Assembly: GCA_902728285.1 (NCBI GenBank)
Contig: CACVBU010000083.1
Span: 186,001-250,000 of the forward strand
DNA: 64,000 nucleotides
Origin: Clytia hemisphaerica
Lineage: Eukaryota; Cnidaria; Hydrozoa; Leptothecata; Clytiidae
Direction of reading: 5' to 3'
Part shown: piece by piece, positions 10,333 to 21,930 of the stretch
Numbering within the stretch: the first letter of the stretch is position 1
Layout: every line of letters begins with the position of its first letter
Notes under the pieces: generated by a model
Told to the model about the DNA's origin: nothing
The model's input: only the letters and a program-made list of their open reading frames with translations
The model's database searches: none
Made by a program: the position numbers and the translations under genes

Positions 10333-13300
10333 CTATAAGCTAATATTGGAGAAATAGGTGTAAGCGCCGACTTGTGACTTGTGCATTTCCTTGAAGATAA
10401 CCGTAGGCCATTCGAACCCAACCACGTCAGAGCAATCAGCGAACAAAATGTGACCTTCATGAGGCCCCCCCAGCGGACCCAAATTTCACGCATTCACGCA
10501 AAAGTTTTTCGCAATTCACGCATTCACGCAAGTTTTTCTCGAAGTTCACGCAAACCCAATTTTTTGGGAAATAGGGGACATTTTCGGAAAAATCGGGGAA
10601 AATGTCAAAAACAGCGGTCTTGACCATTTCGCTAAGTTACGTAATTTACGTAATTTCCGCCATTATGGAGTAAAATAAAACGTTCGATTTGCATAAAAAA
10701 GTATGACTGTACTGGAGATATTATTCGACCGGATCTGGTCATGCACTTTGAGGAAAACTTAACTCAGTAGTGATTTTTTCCTGTAGACCTGACTATAAAA
10801 CACCGTATTTGGTAGTGTCATAAGAAGCCCCCAAATAGAAAGCGTTACGTAATTTTTCAACTTTAATCACATGCCATCACGCAAAATATTTGATTCTTCT
10901 AATTTGTCACGATCGTTTAGAAAAGGTGAAACTTCTGCAGTTAACGGATCGCGATAGTAAGTGAAAAGATATGCGCCGCAGGCAAATTTTTGTACAAAAA
11001 ATAGCTTAAACATTATCAAAAATAGGTCAAACAAACTAGAGTATGACACCATGATGCTTGGCTCAGAGGTAAGGAGGCGCAACCATGGTTTACGCAGAGA
11101 GGAAATTTTTGCATTTCTGTCACTCGCGTTTGGCTAAAAATGCTCTCTTTAACACCATTGAAAAAGAATGTAGTCTAAATTCGTTAAAGGCAAAGTACGA
11201 TCCCTTGATAGCTTGTAAAATGAGGTAAAAGAATGAACATTTGTTGCGAGCGAAGCGATCAAAAAAAATTAAAAAGAAAGGTTTTAATCAGGGCTCGCGA
11301 ATTAATTTCCTAACGTGGAGGGGCCGAAAACATAGTGACTAAGGAGGCGCAACCATGTTTTGCGCCGACAGGAGAAAATTTATATTTTAACCCTCTGATG
11401 TGCTTAAATGCGACTCCATTTCAGACTAATTTTGCCAAGAAATCAGGTTATCGAAAGTCTACATCATGGGTAAAAATTTCTTTAAAATAAGTTTCTTTTT
11501 ATTTGCAAAAACGTGATGAAGTCATGGCCGCCTCCTGCCCCCAGTGGCTCTGGCCCCGGCTGGCCCTGGCCCTGGATCATTCGTCATGCATAACCATGGT
11601 TTTATCTTAAACAAACACTTTCAAGGGGGCAAATTAGAGTTATTTAAGATTCGAGGGCCAATACATGTTTGGCCCGAGCGAAAAAATCTGGAAATTTAAG
11701 GTGTCTAGATTGCAAGAAAGCGCATCTAAATCATGAATCGTTTTATAAAATAGAGAATTTGAAAGTTGCTGATTTTTTTGTGCACCTTCACCTGTCATCC
11801 TTTGAATTTGGGATAGATGTGCAGCTTGGGGTTTTCTACAAACTGAAAAGGAAAAATTCACGCGTTCACGCAAAAAAACAGGGCAGATTCACGCATTCAC
11901 GCATTCACGCAATAGAAATATGGATTTTCACGTTCACGCAAGTTTTTTCAATTCACGCATTCATGCAATTTTTTTTCGATTTTCACGCATTCACGCAACC
12001 AAAAAAGCCCATTCACGCATTCACGCAAACCGCTGGGGGGGCCCCTTCATTAAGAAGTTTATATCCGTTTTCATTTTCCTTGATAAGTTTGTAGAGCTTC
12101 CATTTTTCGTCTGTATAACTTCTCATCGCTGATATAATATCTCTTATATCATTGTCGTAATAATTAAAAGAAATTTCCGATAGAGCGAGAATCCCATCAG
12201 ACGTCAAACAACGTGCTTTCGATATGGCTTCTTTCAGTGAATCCACTCTAATCACTGGACCTCCACAAGGGAAGTTGATCGGAGGAAACGATACATAAGG
12301 TAAATTTTTCAGAACAATTTCATTCTCATCTAGTGCAGAAACAATTTCTCTGCTATTTCGAAGGTTTAATCCGAGTTCAACATTTGTAAATCCAGCTAGC
12401 AAATTTAATGATTTATCTTGATTGTACTCTTCAGTCTTCTGTGCAATCCAGACCACATCGCATAACTTGAGTGTGTCGTCATCAAATAATTGATGGGAGC
12501 TATTTACACTCCATTCATCCAAAAAGAGAGCTTTCGCATTGGTTATTCTAATGATTGATTCAAGTGAATCCTAGAGTATTAGAAAAGAAAATAAGTAAAG
12601 ACTTCTCAATATATTTATTAACTTTAAGTATGATTATAACATATTTGATAGCCGAATCAAATTTTAGTGACTAAATTTGCGATTGAAAAAATAAGCTTTG
12701 ATCTACTAAATCTATAGTTTTCATTTTCATGTCAGTGATAGTCCTACGTTAGACAGGAAACGTTTATTTGAGTACTTGTGACCATGACCGTTAAAAGAAA
12801 CCCCAGAAACTGTGAAATACAATTTTTTTTAAAGAAATAAATCTTACTGTTGATTCTGAATCAAATTCTTCAACAACAACACCAAACGGTCCTAAAACCA
12901 TCTCAAGGTAGTATGTTTGGAGCATTTTTTTCTGTTAATTGTTGTTTTAGATGTTATGTACACAACTCTGTTTTTAAGGGATGCATCTGGCTGGCATATT
13001 TGTTTAGCCTTCTCTCTAAGCAAAATGCTTTTTCCTGTTCCAAAATTTCCCTGCAAAATGATTCTCTTAAACTTTGGATCATCTGATTTGAATGCAGCTA
13101 ATTGCTGGTTGGAGTAGAAAATCAAGTTATCGGAAGTGGATACATTGTTGATTGCCTGACTAATGTAATCTACCCAGTTGGTGTGAGTAACAGGTACAGA
13201 AACGTGTACTGCGAACACAATAATGCGTAATACTTTCTAAAGGTTTGCCAAAGAGTCGGTCAAGTCAGTTTGGTTGTTGATCATAGGGAATCCCTTCCAT

Positions 13301-14475
13301 ACATTTGATAACCAATCTCGAATATCAGTCATAGTATTGATGTAGTGTGCGCTTTTGAAGTTATGTGAATCTTGTTGGACACAGATAACCGGGAAGAACT
13401 GCCATCCTGTACCAAACTGGTCCCCAATGTCTCTTCCAACGATGTTCGATATTTTTCAAGCTGTGAACATGCTTTTAGAAGCGCCTGATCAGTTGATGTT
13501 CTTTTAAGTTCAATACCGATCACCAATTTTCTCGAATGGGACAAGATGAGAAGGTCGTATTCCCGATGTTTCTTGTTTCCAACGTTTGTCATGAATTGTG
13601 AAGATTGTAGAATGACCAGGTCGTTCAAAGTTCCATCCTTAATCGATTGAAGCTGGTCAAAAAACCAATGCTCGACCTCCTCTCCTAGGTCACTCAATTG
13701 TAAATCCCAAAGCCATTTAATATTGGAATCCTCACAAACGTTGGGTTCGCTCACCAATTTGTTGTTAACGTCTGCTTTAACTTTATTTCTGCCTCGCGGT
13801 AGTTTGACTTTGACGCTGCATTGTTGAAGAAATATTTCGAGATTTGATCCATTCTTCGACTGTTGTTGTAGTGCAATTAAACATTTTTGAATGAAGATAT
13901 CAATATCGATGGTCATTTGTGGGATGTTCTGGTCGTTCTGAAGCTCCTTGACTACAAGATGCTTAATTTTACTTTTTGTAATCCACTGGTCAAATTCTTT
14001 ACTGTTAATCTCGGTCAAAGTAGTACCACTGACAGATTTCTGCGTCTGTATAAAAGCTTGAAAGTCAGTTGCAAACCAATGTCTAGGGGAATTGGTCGAC
14101 ATATTTTCCAAAGTTTTTTCAACATCTTTCACAACATCATAATCCAGAATGGAAACTGACGATTCTTTGGTATATTGATTTGATTTAAACACGGGTGGTA
14201 TGAATAATGCCTCTTGGTAATTCTGTGAATCGAACAAGAATGATTCGACATATTCCCTTTCCAAAAGATAGTCAGCTGTGTCAAAGGGATCGTTCATTGT
14301 TAAACCATTACCAAGGTTGTATTTCTTAAACTGATTCTTAAACTGATTTTCCTGACGATGAAAAACACCTTGACTGTTCCTGGTAATTTGTTGAAATAAA
14401 GATTTCTGTTGTGTACATCTGGAATAAACCAGCCGAGGCTGGAAGGTCAGCCAATAGAGCTTAGCTAAGTAGCTT
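10333..14475 (-). pseudogene. NERD-like nuclease / P-loop NTPase pseudogene
   Basis: Reading right to left, exon 1 runs from about 14475 (ATG at 14297) to 12848, a GTAAGA donor follows, and exon 2 starts at 12570 after CTCTAG (phase 0). A NERD-like PD-(D/E)XK core is visible in the first 300 residues: LGEEVEHWFFDQL near 204-216, then Asp248 (EYDLLIL) and Glu263-x-Lys265 (GIELKR). Next come a Walker A, GNFGTGKS (near 13025), and a Walker B-like FLDEWS at the start of exon 2. The frame is broken by a -1 shift in a C4 run (13422-13425), an in-frame TAG (13239-13237) and a -1 shift in a T7 run (12925-12931). The transposon at 10461-12044 then splits exon 2; past the target site the frame stays open to TAG at 10335-10333. 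The NERD plus P-loop combination recalls NERD/superfamily-I-like ATPases, but the function is unknown. The frame is also open upstream of 14297 to about 14475 without a clear start. Confidence 0.75.
10461..12044. mobile_element. 1.58-kb transposon, GAGGCCCCCC family, inserted in a gene
   Basis: The left end GAGGCCCCCCCAGCGG and the right end CCGCTGGGGGGGCCC are inverted copies, flanked by CTTCAT on both sides (10455-10460 and 12045-12050). Both subterminal regions carry TTCACGCATTCACGC tandem motifs (10485-10560 and 11857-12028). A shorter relative lies at 37531-37799 with its own 6-bp duplication. The interior holds no recognisable transposase, so the copy is probably non-autonomous. The left part (10640-11840) is otherwise featureless. 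It interrupts an exon of the neighbouring minus-strand pseudogene. Confidence 0.75.
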
Positions 14476-16467
14476 TAATAAGTGGGTTAACAGATGTAAG
14501 AGATGTACAGAAACAGAGTAGACTAAAAATGTTGAATAATGTACAAAATGTGAAACACTTGATAACTTGATTTAAAATTATTCAAAACAAGCCTGAGAGC
14601 TCCTCCAAGCCCCCCCCCCCCCCCCCCACGAGAAGATCAAAGTATGGAGACAATATCCATATGTCAGATATTCAAAGTGTTATCTAGTAGAAAAAATAAG
14701 AAAATTGCCAAAACGTCAGAACCAAAATAAAGATATCCATCAAATATACATAGAAACTGTACTTTTTGTTTTTACTTGATAAAACTCCAATAACACTTTA
14801 AACTAACAAGCTACAAACTTTAAGTCACAAAGCGCAAACTCCAGAAAAAACACAATTTGCATCAAAATCTTGGTAAAACGTAGTTCATTTTTATAAACAT
14901 TTCAACAGGAACTGTATTTTTGGTAGACTTGGTCAAATTACAGAAACCATTTGTCAGTTGTCTGCAAGGCCAATGAGGTACGTAAAAACTGACTGCTATT
15001 CAGTGAAAGCCAAAATTTGGCAAGGTCAGAAAAACATAATTTACATCCAGTCTTCGTAAATAAATTTTGTAGTTTAGTACCGTCAAGTTACACAACATGC
15101 ACACAACCATCTTGAAGACTTTGCTGGTCGCAAATGATAATCAAAAGCAAAACTTAAAATTCATAACTATGCAGGGAAGCTCATTTTCCCCCTATTTTGC
15201 TTTAAACTCCCTTTTGAATGGTCTATGAATTTGGGCGATCGCTTTACCGCCTTGGCGGAATAAACACACGACCATAATAAATAAATTCAACAGGGCAACG
15301 GAGTAGCAATTAATTTCAACTGGGATTCCTCTCTTCTGTGCCAAGCACTGTAGTGTTTTTTAAACTTTAAAACAATGTTAAATGAAGACCAGATGGATCT
15401 GTTTGTTATGACTGTGCAAGTTGTGACGAGAGTGTGCATGTTGTGTAACTTGACGGTATAATTAATTAAATTCTAGAAACCATTTTTCATAACTTTCTGC
15501 AGTCCGCTTTCTGCAAGTCTGATAAGAGATATGTATAAACTGTTATCGCCATTCATTCCATTCCATCATTCAGTCAAAACGTGCGCCAAGGTTAAAAAAT
15601 GTTAGAAAAACACTATCTGCGTCCGGAACTGCGTGAAAAATAGTTTGATCAATTTCAACAAGAACTGTATATATTAATATTAATATAATTGATCAAACTC
15701 CAAAGACCATTTGTCATAATTTTGCAAGTCCAATAATAGGAGATGTGATGTCATCATTTGGTTCCCGTCATCTGACCGCCCCTGATTTACGGTCAGCAGG
15801 TAGAGTTGGAGAGTCGGAAAGCTTTTCCGCTGCTTTGCTGGATTTCCACTGTCGACCTCTGCACGCTCTGTGTTTACAAGTTTTCAAATCGAAGTAGCGA
15901 GCCGCATGCTAATGGAGAGTAAACCGAAAACCAGTTTATCCACGGTTTCTCAATTTCTTAATTCAGATCAGTCCACACGGGTACGGATTCCCTTTCAACA
16001 AGATGTATATAGCTGCTTCTTGAAAGAAAAATATTTTCGACAAACTGACCCCCACTTTTTAAAGTAGAAATGACGGGAACCAAACAATTTTTTGCGATTC
16101 GCCTTATCAAACACGTCCAAGCAAACCAAGTCCAAAAAAGCACGATTGCATCCAGTCTCTATCAAATTTAGACAGTAGCTGTACTTTTGTAAACTTTATC
16201 AAATTCCAATAACATTATAACACCATCAATCCCACCTAGAGGCAAACAAGAAAAATATGTTTTTATTGCAAAAAACTAATAAAAAGCAGCAATAAAAAGT
16301 ATCAGAAAATTCAACATAAACAAAAACTTGAGCAAACGGCTTTAAACCTTCAAAAGGTGTAGAAAAAGAATCCCCTTGATGAAAATCATGTGTTTGATTT
16401 GCCGAGTTAAAAAAATAAATGACAGAAATTGAAGCTTGCAACAGATTTACACTGGAAATACTTTGGT
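14476..16467. repeat. Degenerate repeat region, no gene
   Basis: A C18 run lies at 14610-14627. Beyond it, diverged copies of one phrase recur (about 14849, 15028, 15604 and 16137: GAAAAACA-CxATxTGCATCC followed by TCAACA-GAACTGTA and AAACTCC-AACCATTTGTCA). They look like an old tandem or dispersed repeat. A 65-aa frame at 15870-16067 has no recognisable domain and is not called. Confidence 0.45.
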
Positions 16468-16697
16468 ACAACACTGACTTATCACATCTGACTTATCGCT
16501 TGAGCCGCCATCTTGAAACACCACATTATGATCTGTAAAAACAACGCACGCTAAAAGTACCCAAAAAGTTAACCCGATCGGAACAACACTGACTTATCAC
16601 ATCTGACTTATCGCTTGAGCCGCCATCTTGAAACACCACATTATGATCTGTAAAAACAACGCACGCTAAAAGTACCCAAAAAGTTAACCCGATCGGA
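16468..16697. repeat. 115-bp perfect tandem duplication containing YY1 sites
   Basis: 16468-16582 and 16583-16697 are the same 115-bp sequence, apparently without differences. Each copy holds GCCGCCATCTTGA, i.e. TCAAGATGGCGGC on the minus strand, an exact match to the YY1 initiator consensus CAAGATGGCGGC. The ATG in that motif opens only nine codons. Confidence 0.9.
16504..16630 (-). promoter_or_regulatory. Two YY1-type motifs, possible minus-strand promoter
   Basis: CAAGATGGCGGC lies at 16515-16504 and again at 16630-16619 on the minus strand. The element often marks transcription starts in animals. No gene downstream (toward 16000) could be recognised, so promoter activity is speculative. 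Confidence 0.3.
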
Positions 16698-17089
16698 AGA
16701 AAGTTTAAAAATCAAAGTGATTTCGGGAAATCGGATTTTTTTTTTGCCGTCTTATGATGATGATGGAAGAAATGAATTTTACGGATTTGAATGCTCAGCT
16801 TAGGCTGACCAATTATCAAAAGGTTCAGGCTTCAAAGCCGAAACTTCTGCTGGAACGATATTAGACATTTTTTAATAACAAACTATCTATCAACTCTTCT
16901 TTTCACTCTCAAAGTTTAATACAAAAGAACGATACTATGTTTTTAATAACACTGTTTTGATATGGTTTTCCCCTTTTAGTATCCAATTTCCAAATTCATA
17001 TGTTTACACAGGTTTACAAAGTGTCTTTAGTAACGAAGTACACGCTTCTTTTTTTATAAGAATGGTGTAAATTCATTTCATCGTGGATA

Positions 17090-17318
17090 CTTTAGGCGTA
17101 CAAACTTTCGCGAGCAGAAACTTTCGCGATTTTCGCAAATTTAAACCCTTTTCGCGAAAGTAAATAAATGTATTTGAAAATTCTTGAAAGGGCCATTCGC
17201 CAAAGTTTATGCTCGCGAAAAAGATTTTTTGTTCGAATTCGCGAAAGTGAATGTCGTAAATTTCGCGATTTTTCGACCTCGCGAAAGTTTCTGCTCGGCA
17301 AAGTTTGTACGACTAAAG
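17090..17318. mobile_element. Foldback MITE with CGCGAAA repeats
   Basis: The left end CTTTAGGCGTACAAACTTTC and the right end GCAAAGTTTGTACGACTAAAG pair over about 38 bp, including GAGCAGAAACTTTCGCG. The interior is dense in TTCGCGAA motifs. The frames on both strands here are translations of the repeat. Confidence 0.8.
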
Positions 17319-18287
17319 AATTCTTAACTTTTTACTCGAAATCATCATATAATCATATAATATATTCTTAAGGTTAATTTTAATTTTAATTCCTATGTGT
17401 ATGCATGAAAAAAAAAACAAGAGAATAAATACAATGTGAAATAGAAAATTATAAAAGCAGTATAAATATATTCATTAAAAAAAATTGAAAATTTTCATTC
17501 GTATGTAACTTTTGTATCTAAAATGCTTAGCAGTCTCATTTCAAAACTCAAAAGCTGGATTCTTATAAATGAGGAGCAGTTTGTGTAAACATTAATTGAG
17601 GTTATATTTTCCATTGACGTATACAATTAAAGGGTCCTTAAAACGCATAACAATCTTGTCTCTTCTCAGCTAATGCCTACTTAAAAGTAAACACTCATTC
17701 TTTTAAGATCAATTTAAAACATGAAATGGTTTTTAGCAAAAAATTAAGGGTCAATCTATTAAAAATGGTTTAAAATCTAAAACACTTCAGTTTTTTTGCC
17801 CTATAAATAAGAATACGGTAAGAACAGTTTAAGCTCAAAGTGTCAAATAAATGGGAACAGTCGATCTTCGTTAAGTTTACTGGTTCTTATAAAGCAAGAG
17901 CATGGGGCTCTTTACAACTACTATTCGTGATGTCTAACTGGACAAGGACGTGTCAATGGAGTTTGAAAAAGGGCTCTGTCGCAGAAGCAAATTTTCAGAA
18001 AAAATTTGACCCTACCAAATTTTAACGAATTGTTAGATGCAAAATGTGACATTTTTCTCCAAACCCTACCTGACAAAGTACAAAAGTCGACGCTGTTAGT
18101 TCGAATTTCTAAAATCTTTATAAATTGTGACCCTAAATGATTTTCTGACCTCAATAAACGAACGTACTTACTATTTACTCCATATTGCCTGCACTATCAA
18201 GTTTTTAAGAATGAATTCTTGGTATACCCATGTATTTTATCTTTTCGACCACCATGTACATATCATCAAGTATACTGTAGGATTGGC

Positions 18288-18574
18288 TACTCTTAGGTTC
18301 TAAATAAACGGGGGGGTTGGAAAATCTTCGAGATTTTAATAAACGAGGGGGGCTAATTGCCGAGGGGGTTGAAAATTGTACTTCCGAAAACCCAAAAATA
18401 AGGTAAATATAGGCTAAAATCAGGCTATTTAGAGCAATATGAGGGGCCTTCACTTTGACAGCTGAAAATATTCTTAAAAATTTATAAACAGGGGGTCCTA
18501 ATAAGGTCGGGGGGGTTGGAAAATTTTTGAAAAATTAACAAGTGGGGGGTTCGTTTATTTGGAACCTAAGAGTA
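18288..18574. mobile_element. 287-bp MITE with G-rich interior
   Basis: TACTCTTAGGTTCTAAATAA at the left is mirrored by TTATTTGGAACCTAAGAGTA at the right. The interior carries several GGGGGG(G)TTGGAAAAT phrases. TA ends suggest a mariner/Tc-like duplication. Confidence 0.75.
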
Positions 18575-18726
18575 ATCTTTTTCATCGCAAGGTTGCAAGG
18601 GAAATATTCTGGATTTCCTCTGTTTTTTTACATACCGGCTGCGTACAAATGTGTAGACAACACGACATTGAGACTGACAGCCTAATAAATTTAAAGTACT
18701 TTTGTACCCACGCAGAATGAACTTTG

Positions 18727-19169
18727 TTGGCTCAAAAAACGCATGTTTATCTATAAGAATCACTATTAACAAGCATATATCAATGTTCTTAGTCAAATTA
18801 CGGTTTCTGAAAACTATGATTAAGTCAGGTTCACCGAGACATACTGTAGGATCGATGCTCGAATAAAACCTCGGGGAGAAGGTATCTGCTCCTTGAGCTA
18901 TTTGAAAAAATTACCACTAAAACGAAGATGAAACTACAGAGCCCATTGAAAGAATACTCAATTTTTTTATGAGATACATAGATGTTTTTTTTGCTCACGA
19001 AGTCTTGAATATGAACGAATATTTCAAGAGCATGAAATTTTGGTTTCTAAACGTTTTTTTATAAGAAACTAACGACGAATTTTAATAGATCGTCACTGTT
19101 TGTGTTCTGAATGATTGTCTAACGGTCATGCTCGCCTAGATATCAATTATATATGTATTAAATGCATAA
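18727..19169. mobile_element. Transposon family M2, copy A, left part (interrupted)
   Basis: It matches 61110-61395 in reverse orientation, for example TTTTTTATAAGAAACTAACG and the GCTCACGAAGTCTTGAATATG region. The homology stops at 19169 and resumes at 23364-23393 (TAACCAGGTAGGTCCATAAA), exactly where the 4.2-kb element sits between. The other end of this copy, left of about 18727, is missing or unrecognised. Confidence 0.65.
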
Positions 19170-20589
19170 TATACAGGTACGAGCCGGGAAGTATCTTATT
19201 CATTTGGTGGACTAACTTTCTTGGGGTTTTTCTTGTTCCTTATGGTAATAAGAATATTTTAAGCTTCTGGGCCACCTGGATTTCTCACCTGGGTATCCAT
19301 AATGGCGGATTTTTAGTCATGTGACCCCCGTAGGCAAAACTGAAAATTCTTCCAACCCAAATATAGGCATATCATATATCAATCGATCGGAAATTTGATA
19401 CTGATTAATTTTGAGATACAAAGTTGGGTCTGAAAACTTTCCTATCTCGAGATATAAATCACTTTCGTTTTCTCAGGTTTGGCTGCAGTTGTAAGCGGGC
19501 ATTCATGGAGTGAGGCAATTCTTTTAGTCATATCTCAAGAAATATGCTTTTAAACATATCAAAACTTTATGTGCTCCTAGAAAAGGCATTAAAAATTGTT
19601 TGTGCAAATTTTCAAAAATTTTCCAGTAAAAATGTGTATTTTACAGACCATAGAGTACAATTTTTTTACCGTCGAAAAAAGATCTTTTTCTCTCAAAATC
19701 GTCTTTTTGTCTGAAATGAATTAGTGAAATGATGCTTAATAAGGTTTAGAGCCACTCGATTCCTCATATTATACTCAGAGAGATACCTGGGGAATATATA
19801 AGGGCTAAATGTGTCTGGTCAGCACTTTACAAGCATGTTTTTTTGGTAAGATTTGATCCAAAAAACGGTAAAACTTACAAGCTATTACTCAAATATTTGA
19901 CAAAGTCTCTCATTGTATCTCGACATTAAACAAAGTTGAACCTTATTCTTTAGTTTGACACATGCAAAGAATCAAGAATACATGTAAATCGATGTGTGTA
20001 TGTTACAGACCAGAATTAAGTGCTTCTAGGTGGTTATATTGCCCTACAATGTTTAGACTTACCACGGAAAAATCCTCTGGAGAATTTTACTGAGTAAAAT
20101 CCGTCAAGATCCTCTAATTCCTATATCTTTAATATTCGTGCATGTAACGAGAAATCTGTGTAGCCTGTCTTTGAGACTTCGGGAAGTGCTTAGAACTTCC
20201 AGAACGGCGTAGCTACATACAAACCATCATCGGACCTATTTTCAATATACTACATTGAAAGCTAATTCCCCGTAATTTCAATGTACAGCATTGAAATATT
20301 ATTAAGACCACTAAGCCATGATAGCTTTATATGCGCCAGACGTCAGACTTTGAATTATTTTCCTAAAAAAGAACAAAGCCCCAAAGTTTTTATTTCTTGC
20401 AAGCTTGCTAGACACTAGCACAGATTTGTCGCACAGCCACTGAACGGCCTGTAGAGTTTCTGTCCACCCTACGACCATCACATGGTATGGGTTGGCCCTA
20501 GCCACAGCACCGAGTTGGAGTTAGTCCTGATCTCCTAGACGACGGTCAATACTTGGTACACTACTGCGCCTTCACATGGGATAAATCAT

Positions 20590-21930
20590 AACTGGACGTC
20601 TATCTTACATTGTGTCTTTGAAGCGAGCTTCGTTGCCGCCTGTATTTTTAAATTAGTATAAAAAATCCGTTGATGTCACAATGCTATTTCGTTGAATTAC
20701 TTAGGTAAAATGATTGATAGATAGCTTGATAGTTTGAAAATCTATATATTAATATGCTAAAACGTGTGTGTTTACAACGTTTTATAAAAAGTTTTCGAAA
20801 ATCTAACAAAGCTCTACAAAGCCTCCTCTTCATGGCGTTGAACTTTTTTCTCCTTTCTTTTATAAAATCAAAATCTTATCATCAATCAGCAGCTGTCTTT
20901 CTTCCGTTGGGTTTTTTTTAGATGTATAGTGATTTGCTGGATTGGGACACGCAGCGTGCGACGCTGCGCATACGGCTAGTTACTCTCATGTCACAAAATA
21001 ATTATTTTCAATTTTTTTTATACGCTGAAATGGAGAATTTCAACTGCGTGTATACTTTTGAATCACTTTTGTCATTCCAATAGCGTACCGTAGCGAATCT
21101 AAAAATAGACATTGATTTTTCTGTTTGACCGAAATTCAATCCCGTCAACCTTTGCGTCAATTATGCTTGCACGCAAATTACACTCAGTTACAAAGAAAAA
21201 GTAATAAATTTCACGACTCTCGAATTAAAACAAAAAAGGATTGTGGGATTGAATTTCGGTCAAATGAGAGGGACAAGCGGGAGTTTTTACAAGCTCATAT
21301 TTGATTTGGTTGGTCGTTAAGATGTAATAAAAGAATCTTATTACTTTTTCTAAAGAAAGCGTCATCTCTATCACTTTAAATGACCAATTAGTGAAGTATC
21401 TTGTAAAAACTCCAAGGCATCTCAAATGAGAGAAGTAATAATCGTGACGTTTGCACCACGACGCGCTATTAGTTTTTTAAAGTTTTATGTGCGTGTTCAC
21501 AAAATTGTATTTTAAGCTCTCCCTCTTTTTTCTTTGTCATTACGATTAATTTATACATTGTAACTACCTTTTGTAATAAGCCTGTGTGATGGAGAACGTT
21601 CTTATATTTTAGCGATAACACCGTACAAACTTTTCTACTCAATCGCATGTTCAAACTCGATACTTTAATTAGGGACACCCTGTATACTCGATATTATTTC
21701 ATCGGAGTTTTGAAAAATGACGATGATTTCGCATCTGTTATCTTTGTTATGATATAGATAAAAGACTGGAGAAGAGTAGAACAACATGGACTTTGTGTAA
21801 GTTTTGACGTTGTTAGCAAGGTATTCCCAAGGTAGATCATCAAAACCTATTGTTTCATTTTATGTTTTAACGAGGTGGCTACGAAGCTAGCAGTGCTTAC
21901 GAAGGAGAAGGATGTCCAGTCGTTTGTTCA
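20590..21930. repeat. Dispersed repeat family R1, copy B
   Basis: Homologous to 4008-5068 in the same orientation. Relative to copy A it has an extra segment at about 21130-21680, which ends in a mariner-like GGGACACCCTGTATA (21667-21681) and carries the MITE at 21271-21422. Confidence 0.65.
21271..21422. mobile_element. MULE-like MITE family M3, copy 1
   Basis: Inverted GGAGTTTTTACAAG (21280-21293) and CTTGTAAAAACTCC (21400-21413), flanked by the 10-bp direct repeat CAAATGAGAG (21261-21270, 21423-21432). It is 152 bp, the same length as the reverse-oriented relative at 36218-36369. Target duplications of 9-10 bp are typical of Mutator-like elements. Confidence 0.75.

Noticed and set aside
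11669-12094. 141-aa plus-strand frame with HAFTQ/HSRIHA repeats
   Set aside because: It reads the TTCACGCAT array of the transposon and the antisense of the pseudogene.
19115-19324. 69-aa frame repeated in reverse at 23209-23391
   Set aside because: It is duplicated only because it lies in the inverted arms of the 4.2-kb element; no known domain.
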